Positions 16,812 to 24,762 of a stretch of 25,336 nt of DNA are shown piece after piece. The translations under genes and the position numbers were made by a program. This DNA is from an uncultured Corynebacterium sp. Lineage in GTDB: Bacteria; Actinomycetota; Actinomycetes; Mycobacteriales; Mycobacteriaceae. Below the pieces are notes generated by a model. The model ran no database searches. It had not been told where the DNA came from and was given only the letters and a program-made list of their open reading frames with translations. Location: NCBI RefSeq assembly GCF_946222985.1, contig NZ_CAMIFY010000041.1, forward strand, positions 1-25,336, read 5' to 3'. Position 1 is the first letter of the stretch. Each line of letters begins with the position of its first letter.

Positions 16812-18223
16812 CGCATCCGGAGGACAATCGCAGCCCGTTCGGCGCGAACGGTGAAGGGCCCGGCTCGTCGGGGAATTTCGACGTGGACCGACGCGGGTAC
16901 GGATCCGACGCGGCCGATTCCGGCGCCGACGCGCGCTGGGACGCCGCCGACGTCGATTTTGGCGAAAACGGTTTTCGCGACACCGATTCCCGTGACGCCG
17001 GTGACGGCGACGGCATCGACGCAGAGGTTCGCGACGGCGGGGAGGACCGCGACGTGCGTGAGTCCCGTGACGCCCGCGAGGCCCGGGAGGCTGATGAAGC
17101 CGCCGCTGCGGGCTCCCGCACCACCGCCACCGGCGACGGCGACGCCACCGACAAGCTGGCCACCGGAATGATGGCCGCGCTCATCGCGTTGGCCGTGGTT
17201 TCCAGCGTGGTGATGCTCTTCACCGACTCCACCGGGTGGATGAAGATCGCCGTGCTCGCCGGACTGTGGGCCGCCGTGATCGGCGCGCTGCTGGTGACGC
17301 GCTACCGCCGCCAGCTCGCCGCCGAGCGCGAGCGCATCGCCGACCTCGAGGTCATGCACGAGCTCGAACTGGGCCGCGAGCTGTCGACGCACCGCGAGCA
17401 GGAGCTGATCCTCGAGCAGAACTACCTCGACTCGCTCGACGCGAAGTCCGACGACACCATCGCGCAGCTGCGCGCCGAGATCACCGCCCTGCGCGAGCAT
17501 CTCGCGGAGCTGCTGGGCGCCGACCTCGACGAGGAGCGCATCGCCCTGCGCGCCCGCGCCGAGCGCCTGCGCGAGCTCGACGCGCCGCCGACGTCGTCGC
17601 CGCTGAAGGACCCGGATTCGCACCAGCGCCCGAAGCCGCGCGCCACTGCTCACCGCCAGGAGTCGACGGCCAACCGCGCCGCCGGCGCCACCCGCGCCCC
17701 GCATGCGCCGCACGACCCCGAGGTCACCGCCGTGCCGGAGGAGTGGGACGAGTCCGAGGCCTTCGAGTCGCGCGACGACGCCGGCGAGCCGGTCGACGTC
17801 CCGGTCGTCGGCGGCGGATTCAACACCGGTTCCTTCCGCGCCGTGCCGTGGCAGGAGTACTCGGGCGACGCCGATGATCGCGCCGACGAGACCGCTGAGA
17901 CGACTGACTCCGCCGACACCACCGGCACCGCCCCGGACGCCGACCGTGAGTCGGGTGCCGGCCACCGCCGCGAGCCCGACGCCGCCGAGACCAGCCCGAC
18001 CACGGTGCTGCCGCGGCTCGGCGATCACTCCGACTCCGATTCCGCTGACGACGACGCCGCTGACACCACCGCAGCCGACGAAGCTGCAGCCGACGAGGCC
18101 GAGGCCGAGACCGGCGGCCGCCGTTCGCGCCACGGTCGCCGCCGCGCGGAGGAGAACGCCGGCGGCCTGACGGTCGCCGAGCTGCTCGCCCAGATGCGCG
18201 AGCGCAAGGAAACCGGGGAGTAG
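16808..18223 (+). CDS. DUF6779-type membrane/coiled-coil protein
   Basis: 471-residue protein in the place of mycobacterial Rv3604c; function unknown. Residues 1-118 are acidic and Asp/Gly/Arg-rich, probably disordered. Two transmembrane segments (about 120-138 and 145-164) form a short hairpin. They are followed by a long charged helix or coiled coil (about 165-258, for example QLAAERERIADLEVMHELELGREL) and then about 200 disordered residues rich in Asp, Ala and Thr. A conserved-looking end, GGLTVAELLAQMRERKE, closes it. Both ends are thus likely cytoplasmic. It overlaps the previous gene by ATGA and the next gene starts 8 bp later. Confidence 0.78.
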   Translation: MTHPEDNRSPFGANGEGPGSSGNFDVDRRGYGSDAADSGADARWDAADVDFGENGFRDTDSRDAGDGDGIDAEVRDGGEDRDVRESRDAREAREADEAAAAGSRTTATGDGDATDKLATGMMAALIALAVVSSVVMLFTDSTGWMKIAVLAGLWAAVIGALLVTRYRRQLAAERERIADLEVMHELELGRELSTHREQELILEQNYLDSLDAKSDDTIAQLRAEITALREHLAELLGADLDEERIALRARAERLRELDAPPTSSPLKDPDSHQRPKPRATAHRQESTANRAAGATRAPHAPHDPEVTAVPEEWDESEAFESRDDAGEPVDVPVVGGGFNTGSFRAVPWQEYSGDADDRADETAETTDSADTTGTAPDADRESGAGHRREPDAAETSPTTVLPRLGDHSDSDSADDDAADTTAADEAAADEAEAETGGRRSRHGRRRAEENAGGLTVAELLAQMRERKETGE

Positions 18224-18231
18224 GCGCCGCG

Positions 18232-19143
18232 GTGCCGGGAGCCCCCCGACTCACCGTCGCGGTGATCTCCGCCGGCGCGGTGGGAACCGCCGTCGGCGAG
18301 GCATTGGCCCGCGTCGGCCATGCCGTCACCTCCGTCGTCGCCCGCTCGGATGCGTCGCGGGCGCGCGCCGGATTGCGCCTGCCGCAGGCCCGCCTGGCCG
18401 ACGTCGCCGGCGCGGCCGCCGACGCCGAGTTGATCCTCCTCGCCGTGCCGGACCCCGAATTGCCGTCGGTCGTCGAATCGATCGTCCCGCACGTCGGGCC
18501 CGGCCGCATCGTCGTCCACGTCGCCGGGTCGCAGGGCCGCGCGGTCCTCGATCCCATCGCCTTGACCGGTGCCCTGACCATCGCGGCCCACCCGGCGATG
18601 ACCTTCGCCGGCGTCCCCGACGACACCGACCGCCTGTCCGGCTGCCCGTGGGGCGTCACCGTCGGCGACGAGCTGTCGCGCACCGTCGCCGAACTGCTCA
18701 TCTCCGAACTCGGCGGCCGCGCGATCCCCGTGCCCGAAAGCCACCGACCGCTGTACCACGCGGCGATGGCGCACGGCTCCAATCATTTGGGCGCCGTCGT
18801 CGCCGACGCCGTCGAACTGCTCGCCCGCGCCATCGCCGACGGTGACGCGGACGGCGACGGCGTCGCGACCCACCGCGGTTCCGGAGACGCCGCCCGCGAA
18901 CAAGCCGCCGCCCTGCTCGGCCCGCTGCTCGAGGCGTCGCTGGGCAACGCCCTGAAATGGGGACCGCGGGCATTGACGGGGCCGGCGGCGCGGGATGACG
19001 CGGGCACCGTCGCAAAGCACCTGGCCGAAATCGACGACGCCCTGCCCCGCGCCGTCCCGCCCTACCGCGCGCTGGCCCGCAGGATCGCCGAAATGAAGGG
19101 CTCGGCGGACGTCCTGCGCGAACTCGGCCGCCCCAACGACTGA
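18232..19143 (+). CDS. DUF2520 Rossmann-like oxidoreductase-type protein
   Basis: 303-residue protein in the place of mycobacterial Rv3603c. The N-terminus is a dinucleotide-binding fold (LTVAVISAGAVGTAVGEAL, with a glycine loop in place of strict GxGxxG), followed by DAELILLAVPDPEL and HVAGSQG. The C-terminal DUF2520 half includes HPAMTFAG and YHAAMAHGSNHLGAVVADA, as in ketopantoate-reductase-like proteins. Reported neighbours are panC and panD, which makes a role in pantothenate synthesis (a PanE-like reductase) tempting but unproven. The GTG at 18232 follows GGGGAG (18215-18220). It is the last gene before a promoter-bearing gap. Confidence 0.82.
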   Translation: MPGAPRLTVAVISAGAVGTAVGEALARVGHAVTSVVARSDASRARAGLRLPQARLADVAGAAADAELILLAVPDPELPSVVESIVPHVGPGRIVVHVAGSQGRAVLDPIALTGALTIAAHPAMTFAGVPDDTDRLSGCPWGVTVGDELSRTVAELLISELGGRAIPVPESHRPLYHAAMAHGSNHLGAVVADAVELLARAIADGDADGDGVATHRGSGDAAREQAAALLGPLLEASLGNALKWGPRALTGPAARDDAGTVAKHLAEIDDALPRAVPPYRALARRIAEMKGSADVLRELGRPND

Positions 19144-19188
19144 GGCGCCGGACCGGGACTCGACTGGGAACCGGCGGGGTGCGGCGAC

Positions 19189-19194
19189 TACCGT
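19189..19194 (+). promoter_or_regulatory. -10 element of panCD
   Basis: TACCGT matches TAnnnT in the 155-bp gap before panC and would give a leader of about 100 nt. No -35 of good fit was found. The leader holds two CAGGGGAC repeats (about 19219 and 19233). Confidence 0.35.
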
Positions 19195-19259
19195 CTAACG
19201 CGAGTTCCCCGGGGAGACCAGGGGACGCCGATCAGGGGACAACGACTGAGCGACGCCGA

Positions 19260-19280
19260 CGAACGCGCCACCCGCGTTCG
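19260..19280 (+). promoter_or_regulatory. Leader hairpin before panC
   Basis: Perfect 8-bp stem CGAACGCG / CGCGTTCG with a CCACC loop, ending 9 nt before the ribosome site GGAGG (19290-19294). It is too far from the site to block it and has no T-run. A stability or regulatory role is only a guess. Confidence 0.35.
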
Positions 19281-19298
19281 CGCAGCATCGGAGGAAAA

Positions 19299-20510
19299 GT
19301 GAGCGGTTACACCGCCGGAGACATCACCGTCCACGACACCATCGCGGGAATCTCGCAGGTCACCCGCGCCATGCGGAAGACCGGGCGCCCCGTCGTGCTC
19401 GTCCCGACCATGGGCGCGCTTCACGACGGCCACCTCGAACTCGTGCGGGCCGCGCAATCGCTGCCGCGCGCGGTGGTCGTGGCGTCTATCTTCGTCAACC
19501 CCCTGCAGTTCGGCGAAGGCGAGGACTTCGAGGCCTACCCGCGCACCCTCGACGACGACGTGGCCAAGCTCAAGTCCGTCGGCTGCGAACTGGTCTTCGC
19601 CCCCAACGCCAAGGAGATGTACCCCAACGGGTTCCGCTCCACCGTTCAGCCCGGCCCGCTGGCCGACGAGCTGGAGGGCGCGACGCGGCCCGGCCACTTC
19701 GCCGGCGCGCTGACCGTGGTGAACAAGCTGTTCAACATCACCAACTGCACCGACGCCATCTTCGGCGAAAAGGACTACCAGCAGCTGGCCCTGATGCAGC
19801 AGATGGTCACCGACCTGAACATGCCCGTGCAGCTGCACGGCGTGCCCGTCATCCGCGAGGCCGACGGCCTGGCCATGAGCTCCCGCAACCGCTACCTGTC
19901 GGAGGACGAGCGCGAGCTCGCCGTGACCCTGTCGGCCGCGCTCATCGCCGGCGCGCACATGGGCGACCGCGGCGCCGACGCCGTGCTGTCCACCGCCCGG
20001 GCCGTGCTCGCCGAGCGCCCCGACGTCGACGTCGACTACCTCGAACTGCGCGGCGCGGGCCTGGGGCCGGTGCCCGACGAAGGCGAGGCGCGGCTGCTCG
20101 TCGCCGCGCGCGTGGGCACGACGCGGTTGATCGACAACGTCGGCGTCGTCCTCGGCGACATGCGCGAACGCGAAATCGCCCAGGCCGCGCTGTCGGCCGC
20201 CGGTCTCGACGACCAGCCGCTGACCGAAGAGGAGATGGCCGAGCTGAAGACCCTCAAGGCCCGCGTCGACGAGGTCCGGGCCGAGCGCGAGGCCCGCGAG
20301 GGGCTGCGCGGGGCGGGACTTGGTGCGGGAATTAATTCTCGCGCCGACGGCGTTGATGGTGATACCGTGCGACGTCCGGTTTCCGAAGGCGACGACACCC
20401 GGACCACGGGAGCGGCCGCCGCCGGTGACACCGCTGATTTCCCGGATTCGTCCGACACTGATTCCGACACGGGATCGGCCACTGATTCCGCCACCGAAGG
20501 GGGCCGCTGA
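19299..20510 (+). CDS. panC: Pantothenate synthetase with long C-terminal extension
   Basis: 403-residue ligase that condenses pantoate and beta-alanine using ATP. Core motifs are intact: VPTMGALHDGHLELVR (HIGH-like), FVNPLQFGEGEDFEAYPR, ATRPGHFAGALTVVNKLFNI, IFGEKDYQQLALMQQMVTDLN and MSSRNRYLS. The GTG at 19299 follows GGAGG. The usual protein is about 280-310 residues. Here about 95 extra residues follow the core: a charged helix (EEEMAELKTLKARVDEVRAE) and then a Ser/Asp/Thr/Gly-rich disordered end. The stop overlaps panD by one base (TGATG), so the two enzymes that use and make beta-alanine are coupled. Confidence 0.93.
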   Translation: MSGYTAGDITVHDTIAGISQVTRAMRKTGRPVVLVPTMGALHDGHLELVRAAQSLPRAVVVASIFVNPLQFGEGEDFEAYPRTLDDDVAKLKSVGCELVFAPNAKEMYPNGFRSTVQPGPLADELEGATRPGHFAGALTVVNKLFNITNCTDAIFGEKDYQQLALMQQMVTDLNMPVQLHGVPVIREADGLAMSSRNRYLSEDERELAVTLSAALIAGAHMGDRGADAVLSTARAVLAERPDVDVDYLELRGAGLGPVPDEGEARLLVAARVGTTRLIDNVGVVLGDMREREIAQAALSAAGLDDQPLTEEEMAELKTLKARVDEVRAEREAREGLRGAGLGAGINSRADGVDGDTVRRPVSEGDDTRTTGAAAAGDTADFPDSSDTDSDTGSATDSATEGGR

Positions 20511-20935
20511 TGTTCCGCACCATGCTGAAGTCCAAGATCCACCGCGCCACCGTGACGCAGGCGGATCTGCACTACGTCGGGTCATGCACCATCGACGCCG
20601 ATCTGATGGAGGCCGCCGATCTGCTCGAGGGCGAGCAGGTCGACATCGTCGACATCGACAACGGCAACCGCCTGACCACGTACTGCATCACCGGTGAGCG
20701 CGGGTCGGGGATCATCTCGATCAACGGCGCCGCCGCGCGCCTGATTTCCCCCGGCGACCTGGTGATCATCATCGGCTACGGCACGATGAACGACGAGGAG
20801 GCGCGGACGCTCAAGCCGTCGGTCGTCTTCGTCGACGAGAACAACCGCGTGGTCACCGAGGGCGACGACCCCGCCAACGTGCCGGTCGGCTCCGGCCTGT
20901 GGGATCCCCGCAAGCCCGACGAGTTCTCGGTGTAG
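20510..20935 (+). CDS. panD: Aspartate 1-decarboxylase (pyruvoyl type) proenzyme
   Basis: 141-residue proenzyme that makes beta-alanine from aspartate for PanC. The self-cleavage site G24-S25 (YVGSCTID) creates the pyruvoyl group at Ser25. MLKSKIHRATVTQADLHYVGS, INGAAARL and GDLVIIIGYGTM are classic. The last 20 residues (from about 120) extend past the catalytic core, as in other corynebacteria. It is closed by a perfect-stem terminator. Confidence 0.96.
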   Translation: MFRTMLKSKIHRATVTQADLHYVGSCTIDADLMEAADLLEGEQVDIVDIDNGNRLTTYCITGERGSGIISINGAAARLISPGDLVIIIGYGTMNDEEARTLKPSVVFVDENNRVVTEGDDPANVPVGSGLWDPRKPDEFSV

Positions 20936-20986
20936 TCCGGCCTCCCGGCGGCCGGTCCCGCCGGGTCCGGTTCCCCGAAAGCAATG

Positions 20987-21015
20987 CCCCGAGATCACCA
21001 TTGATCTCGGGGTTT
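20987..21015 (+). terminator. Terminator of panCD
   Basis: Perfect 11-bp stem CCCCGAGATCA / TGATCTCGGGG with loop CCAT, followed by TTTCG. The T-run is short but the stem is strong and sits about 50 bp after panD. Confidence 0.75.
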
Positions 21016-21269
21016 CGCGTTGCTCGGTGCAAGCGCTTCCGCAGCTGCCGGCGCAGGTGGCGCAATGTCGCTCCGTCGCAGTGAAAGACGTTAGGCGCGA
21101 AGGAATCGCCCGAGACGACTCCGCTTTGCGTCTCGTGACCTGCATGTTTGATGCGGCGACCTGAGGCGAGCGGGGCGATTTTCCTCCCGCTAACCAGGAG
21201 CGGCACCGCAGTGGGGCGAGAGCTCCAGTTTCCCGGGCCTCATCCCGCCCCTCCCGGCCGTCCTGCCCC
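21016..21269. other. Gene-free region after panD
   Basis: No gene was found. Composition is less GC-biased than the flanks. A 7-bp inverted repeat CGAGACG/CGTCTCG (21111-21117/21129-21135, 11-nt loop) is present but not followed by T or A runs. No clear minus-strand terminator for the DinB-like gene was seen. Confidence 0.45.
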
Positions 21270-21776
21270 TTATTCCCCGAGGTCCATTCCGGCGACGTAG
21301 TGGACCTGGCCGAGGTGCTCGAGCGCGTCGATGAGCACCGACGTCACGCGCACCTGCCGGGTGACGGGCTGGCCTTCGTAGGTGGCGATGGCCTCGTCCC
21401 ATGCGTCGTCGTCGCGCTTGGCGGCGTCGTCGGCGACGGCCCGCAGGCAGGCGTCGACGTAGGCGGTCGCGACGTCGTGGTCGTCGAGGCGGATCTGCTT
21501 GGCTTCGGCGTCGTCGTGGCCGTATCCCATGGTGTCGCCGATGTCGCCGAGGTTGAAGCGCTCGCGGTACCCGGCGGATTCCCAGATTTCGGCCTCGCCC
21601 GTGAGCGACGCCAGCTGCATGTCGATCTCGCGTCCGGTGTGCCAGAGCAGCCAGGCGGGGGAGTTCGGGTGGCCGCCGGGGTGGACGTTGAGCTGCGCGG
21701 CGTCGAGGTCGGGCAGCCGCTTGAGGGAGTCGCGGGTGCGTTCGACCAGGTCAAGGATCGTCTCGGTGGTGTTCAT
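21270..21776 (-). CDS. DinB-like / DUF664-type protein
   Basis: 168-residue four-helix-bundle-type protein of the DinB/YfiT superfamily, which in actinobacteria includes mycothiol-dependent enzymes and many proteins of unknown role. The signature NSPAWLLWHTGREIDMQ places a putative metal-binding His at H46. A second helix near the end, LEHLGQVHYVAGMDLGE, supplies H154 (and H159, with spacing that differs from the usual HxxxH). A leaderless promoter sets the start at 21776. The gene stands alone and is divergent from the DUF2975-type gene. Substrate and function cannot be stated. Confidence 0.8.
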   Translation of the reverse strand: MNTTETILDLVERTRDSLKRLPDLDAAQLNVHPGGHPNSPAWLLWHTGREIDMQLASLTGEAEIWESAGYRERFNLGDIGDTMGYGHDDAEAKQIRLDDHDVATAYVDACLRAVADDAAKRDDDAWDEAIATYEGQPVTRQVRVTSVLIDALEHLGQVHYVAGMDLGE

Positions 21777-21783
21777 GACTGCC

Positions 21784-21789
21784 ACGTTA
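21784..21789 (-). promoter_or_regulatory. Leaderless promoter of the DinB-like gene
   Basis: On the minus strand TAACGT is followed by 7 nt and the ATG at 21776. There is no ribosome site. It shows the same -10/7-nt/start geometry as tilS, the DUF6779-type gene and the dihydroxyacetone kinase gene. Confidence 0.55.
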
Positions 21790-21854
21790 GTGACGTGGGA
21801 GGGCTGCGTGCGTGACGACGGCCCCCTGCTCCCCGGAAAACGTAACGAAAAACG

Positions 21855-21912
21855 TTGCGCTCCCGCCCGGTCGTGGCTAGGGTATCGAATATCGATGGGG
21901 TATCGATAATCG
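21855..21912 (+). promoter_or_regulatory. Promoter with repeated operator-like sites before the DUF2975-type gene
   Basis: TTGCGC (21855-21860), a 17-bp spacer and TAGGGT (21878-21883) form a good promoter with a start near 21890. Overlapping the end of the -10 and the start site are two direct repeats, GGTATCGAATATCG (21881-21894) and GGTATCGATAATCG (21899-21912), 18 bp apart. Each contains ATCG palindromic parts, and ATCGAT-GGGGT-ATCGAT lies at 21891-21907. This is where a repressor would block initiation. The small regulator of the same operon is the natural candidate. Confidence 0.6.
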
Positions 21913-21993
21913 TTAAACCATCGCAGGGGTCGCACGGACTCCGCCCGCCGAGGCTCTCTTCGGCGGCTCCGCCACCGGTCCGAGGAGGCCATC

Positions 21994-22617
21994 ATGTCCA
22001 TCAGGAATGAACGACCCCGCGATCCCCGCGAATCCCGTGATCCCCGCTATCCGGCGCCGACGTCGCGGAAAAAGGACCGTTTTGACATCTACGCCACGGC
22101 GTTTGCGCTGGTAATCGGGTTGGCTCTGCTTGTCGGGTATGCGTTTCGGCCGTTTACGTCGGCGCAGGGCGGGGTGCCGGGCAAGGTGGCTCGCGTGGCT
22201 CCCGATGCGTCGGTCGACAATGGTCGGGCGGTCGCTCGCGAGCTCATTTCCGATGGTGCGGCGGGTTTTCTGTGGACCTCGCATTGGTTGTCGGTGGCGC
22301 TTCTCTTCGCGATTCTGGTGTGCGCGGCGGGGCTGTGCCGGAACTTTCTGCGCGGCGATTTTTTCACGTTGGGTTCGTATCGTTGGATAATGGCGCTGAG
22401 TTGGGTGTTGTTCGCGTATTTGTTCGTTCCCGGGTTCGTGGGGATGCTCGGCGGCAACATGGTGCTGAGGGATTTGGGGCTGCATTGGGTGAGCATTCCG
22501 GCGATTGACTCGCAGGACTTCATCGTGATGTACGTGCTGGTCATGGCGCTGTCGCTCGTGGGTGTCGCCATTCGCCGCGCAGCGGTGCTGGAGCGCGACA
22601 CGGAGGGTCTGGTCTGA
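21994..22617 (+). CDS. DUF2975-type four-helix membrane protein
   Basis: 207-residue membrane protein of unknown function. After a basic Arg/Pro-rich cytoplasmic start (residues 1-28) there are four hydrophobic segments (about 31-49, 96-115, 128-155 and 175-196), with NFLRGDFFTLGSYRWI between the second and third, as in DUF2975 proteins. GAGGAGG 5 nt before the ATG is an excellent ribosome site. The stop overlaps the next gene (TGATG). Pairing with a YozG-like regulator is the usual arrangement of this family. Codon use is visibly more T-rich at third positions than in the neighbours, which suggests a transferred or weakly selected module. Confidence 0.75.
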   Translation: MSIRNERPRDPRESRDPRYPAPTSRKKDRFDIYATAFALVIGLALLVGYAFRPFTSAQGGVPGKVARVAPDASVDNGRAVARELISDGAAGFLWTSHWLSVALLFAILVCAAGLCRNFLRGDFFTLGSYRWIMALSWVLFAYLFVPGFVGMLGGNMVLRDLGLHWVSIPAIDSQDFIVMYVLVMALSLVGVAIRRAAVLERDTEGLV

Positions 22618-22856
22618 TGGCCCCGGCTCACGTGTCCGACGCCGACGGTCATCGCGTCCGCTGTCACCTCGATCGATTGCTCGAGGAGCGTGGCCTGACG
22701 TTGCGCGCGCTGTCCGAAATGGTCGGCATCAGCACGGTGAACTTGTCGGTGATGAAGAACGACCGTGCCAAGGCAGTGCGCTTTTCGACGTTGACGGCGC
22801 TGTGCGACGCCCTGTCCTGCACCCCGGGGGACCTGTTCACGGTGGAACCGTCGTAA
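22617..22856 (+). CDS. Small Cro/C1-type HTH regulator (YozG-like)
   Basis: 79-residue DNA-binding protein, essentially one helix-turn-helix domain. HLDRLLEERGLTLRALSEMVGISTVNLSVMKND covers helices 1-3, and FSTLTALCDALSCTPGDLFTVE is the typical HTH_26/YozG end. Its start overlaps the DUF2975-type stop, so both are made together. It probably binds the repeated ATCGAT-type sites at 21881-21912 and represses its own operon; this is inferred. It converges with the dihydroxyacetone kinase gene, whose stop is only 15 bp away, with no terminator between them. Confidence 0.87.
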   Translation: MAPAHVSDADGHRVRCHLDRLLEERGLTLRALSEMVGISTVNLSVMKNDRAKAVRFSTLTALCDALSCTPGDLFTVEPS

Positions 22857-22871
22857 AGCGAAAGCGGGAAG

Positions 22872-24521
22872 CTAACGGGCGAGTTCCTCGAAGAACCAGC
22901 CCATGATCAGCGCGCCGGGATCGGCCACGCCCCGCGAGGCGTCGCCGACGTAGCTGGCCCGGCCCTTGCCCGCCACCTGATCGGCGGTGGCCTCCGCGCC
23001 CTCGGTGGCCTTCGTCGCCGCCTCGGACGGCGTCGCCCCGTCCTCCAGCGCCGTCACCGCAGGGTCGATGGCATCGACGACGGTGCCGTCGCCGACCTTC
23101 GCCCCGCCGAGTTCCACGATCGCATCGAGTGCGGGGCGGACGGAGGTGGCGAGGTCGACGTCGTCAAGCGACTCCGCATCACCGGCTTCGGCCCCCATCC
23201 TGGCGAAGAACAGGCCGAACACGGCGCCCGAGGTGCCGCCCGCGCGGACGAGGAACGACTCGCCGATCGCGTGGAGGACCTGCCCGACCGTCCCTCGCAG
23301 CGGCAGGTCGAAGGCTCCGAGGGCCGCGCGCATGTTGACGCCGAAATCGCCGTCGCCGGCCTTGCGATCCAGCGACGTGAGGTCGTCTTCGGCGGCGAGG
23401 ACGCGCTCGACCCAGGCCGACAACTGCTTCTGGTGCGGGCCCGAATCGGCCGCCGGTAGATCGGCGACCGCGCCTTCCTCGATGTCGGGAACGCCCGCGT
23501 AGGCCGCCGGCGCGGTCCACGCCGGAGCTGCGGTGGGTGCGTCGAGGAGCTCGAGCAGATCGTCGTCGACGCCCGCGACGGTCAGCGAGAAACCGGGCAT
23601 GTCCCAGGCGGTGACGTGGTTTCCGCACATCGTGCGCTCGATGGCCGCCCCGCGGCCCTCCAGCTCGGTGCAGGCCAGGGCGAGGATCGCGTGAAGCTCC
23701 AGGCCCGCGATGCCGCCGAGGCCGTTGGCCAGGACGATGACGCGGTCGGGGGAGCCGGTCGCGTCGTGGATCGCGGCGATCATCTCGGCGACGGTCTCGC
23801 CGACGTCGCCGCGCGTGCGACGCTCGACGCCGCGCTCGCCGTGGATGACGACGCCGAACTCCACCTCGTCGGCGCCCAAGGTGAAGGACTCCTCCGAACC
23901 GGGGGTGCGGGCGCCGCCGAGGGAAATGGCGATCGACCGGGCGCGCCGGGCGACGTTGCGGCCCGCGTCGGCGACGACGTCGAGATCCGCGCCCCGGGCG
24001 GCCGCGGCACCGCAGACCTTCTCCACCAGGATCGTCGCACCGGTGCCGCGGCGGCCGGGGCCGGAGGAGTCGGCATCGTCGTTTTCGTCGCCGCTCTTGT
24101 CTTGGCCACCCAGGTCCGTCGCCACGTCATCGTCGACGAGCACGGTCTCGACGCGAATGCCCTCCTCGGCGGCGAGGGAGGCGGCGACGCCGAAGTTCAT
24201 CACGTCGCCGGTGTAGTTCTTCACCACGTGGACCACGCCCGAGCCGTCGTCGGCGGCGCGGGTGGCCTCGAGGATCTGTCGGGCGTTGGGGGAGGTGAAG
24301 ATGTGGCCCGGGCACACCGCGTCGAGCATGCCGGCGCCGAGGAACCCCGCGTGCAGTGGCTCGTGCCCGGAACCGCCGCCCGAGATCACCGCGACGCCGC
24401 CGGTGCGCTCGCGCAGTTCGAGGAACCCCCGGTCGCGCCAGACGATGTCGTCGCGGCCGGCCACCATGCCGGCCAGGCCCAGTCGATGCGGAGTCGTCGC
24501 GTCGTCGAAGAAGCTGCCCAT
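22872..24521 (-). CDS. dhaK: Single-chain dihydroxyacetone kinase (DhaK-DhaL fusion)
   Basis: 549-residue ATP-dependent kinase that makes dihydroxyacetone phosphate. The K domain (about 1-345) shows SGGGSGHEPLHAGFLG (48-63), KNYTGDVMNFG (101-111) and the substrate-binding H227 in VVIHGERG. The L domain (about 360-549) binds ATP with the acidic cluster D385, D390, D392 (LDRKAGDGDFG), followed by VRAGGTSGAVFG and GKGRASYVGDASRGVADPGA. An acidic insert (about 139-158, DKSGDENDDADSSG) expands a K-domain loop. The ATG at 24521 is set by a leaderless -10; the open frame upstream is unsupported. It is divergent from phoX. It could feed glycerol-derived carbon into glycolysis. Confidence 0.92.
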   Translation of the reverse strand: MGSFFDDATTPHRLGLAGMVAGRDDIVWRDRGFLELRERTGGVAVISGGGSGHEPLHAGFLGAGMLDAVCPGHIFTSPNARQILEATRAADDGSGVVHVVKNYTGDVMNFGVAASLAAEEGIRVETVLVDDDVATDLGGQDKSGDENDDADSSGPGRRGTGATILVEKVCGAAAARGADLDVVADAGRNVARRARSIAISLGGARTPGSEESFTLGADEVEFGVVIHGERGVERRTRGDVGETVAEMIAAIHDATGSPDRVIVLANGLGGIAGLELHAILALACTELEGRGAAIERTMCGNHVTAWDMPGFSLTVAGVDDDLLELLDAPTAAPAWTAPAAYAGVPDIEEGAVADLPAADSGPHQKQLSAWVERVLAAEDDLTSLDRKAGDGDFGVNMRAALGAFDLPLRGTVGQVLHAIGESFLVRAGGTSGAVFGLFFARMGAEAGDAESLDDVDLATSVRPALDAIVELGGAKVGDGTVVDAIDPAVTALEDGATPSEAATKATEGAEATADQVAGKGRASYVGDASRGVADPGALIMGWFFEELAR

Positions 24522-24528
24522 GGGGCCG

Positions 24529-24534
24529 ACCGTA
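24529..24534 (-). promoter_or_regulatory. Leaderless promoter of the dihydroxyacetone kinase gene
   Basis: On the minus strand TACGGT is followed by 7 nt and then the ATG at 24521. No Shine-Dalgarno and no clear -35 are seen. Confidence 0.5.
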
Positions 24535-24615
24535 CGGAAGAACGGGGGCGGGAATCGGCCCCGGGCGGGCGGTCGATCCGGGCGATGGGCCCGCCGATGC
24601 GGCCCATCACCAAGC

Positions 24616-24681
24616 GTTAACCTTCGCGTCACTCACGGCTCACCCGACTCTCACCGTCCCGCAATCCCGCACTTCTAGTCT
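24616..24681 (+). promoter_or_regulatory. PHO-box-like repeats and -10 of phoX
   Basis: Four contiguous 11-bp units start at 24616 (GTTAACCTTCG), 24627 (CGTCACTCACG), 24638 (GCTCACCCGAC) and 24649 (TCTCACCGTCC). Each has T-C/A-A-C-C/T at unit positions 3-7, matching the 11-bp GTTCACC-type repeats bound by PhoP/PhoR regulators in actinobacteria. A -10 (TAGTCT, 24676-24681) lies 16 bp after the last unit, so the box replaces the -35 as expected for an activated promoter. The start site would be near 24688, giving a leader of about 75 nt. Confidence 0.6.
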
Positions 24682-24762
24682 TCTCAGCATCAAGGCCCCG
24701 CCGCGACCACCCGCGCGGAGGGGCGACCCCTGAAATCGCTCGACAAAAGAATGAGGTGCGCC

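Noticed and set aside
20336..20368. Promoter for panD inside the panC tail
   Set aside because: TTCTCG and GATACC/TACCGT are only weak matches with poor spacing; panD is sufficiently explained by coupling to panC.
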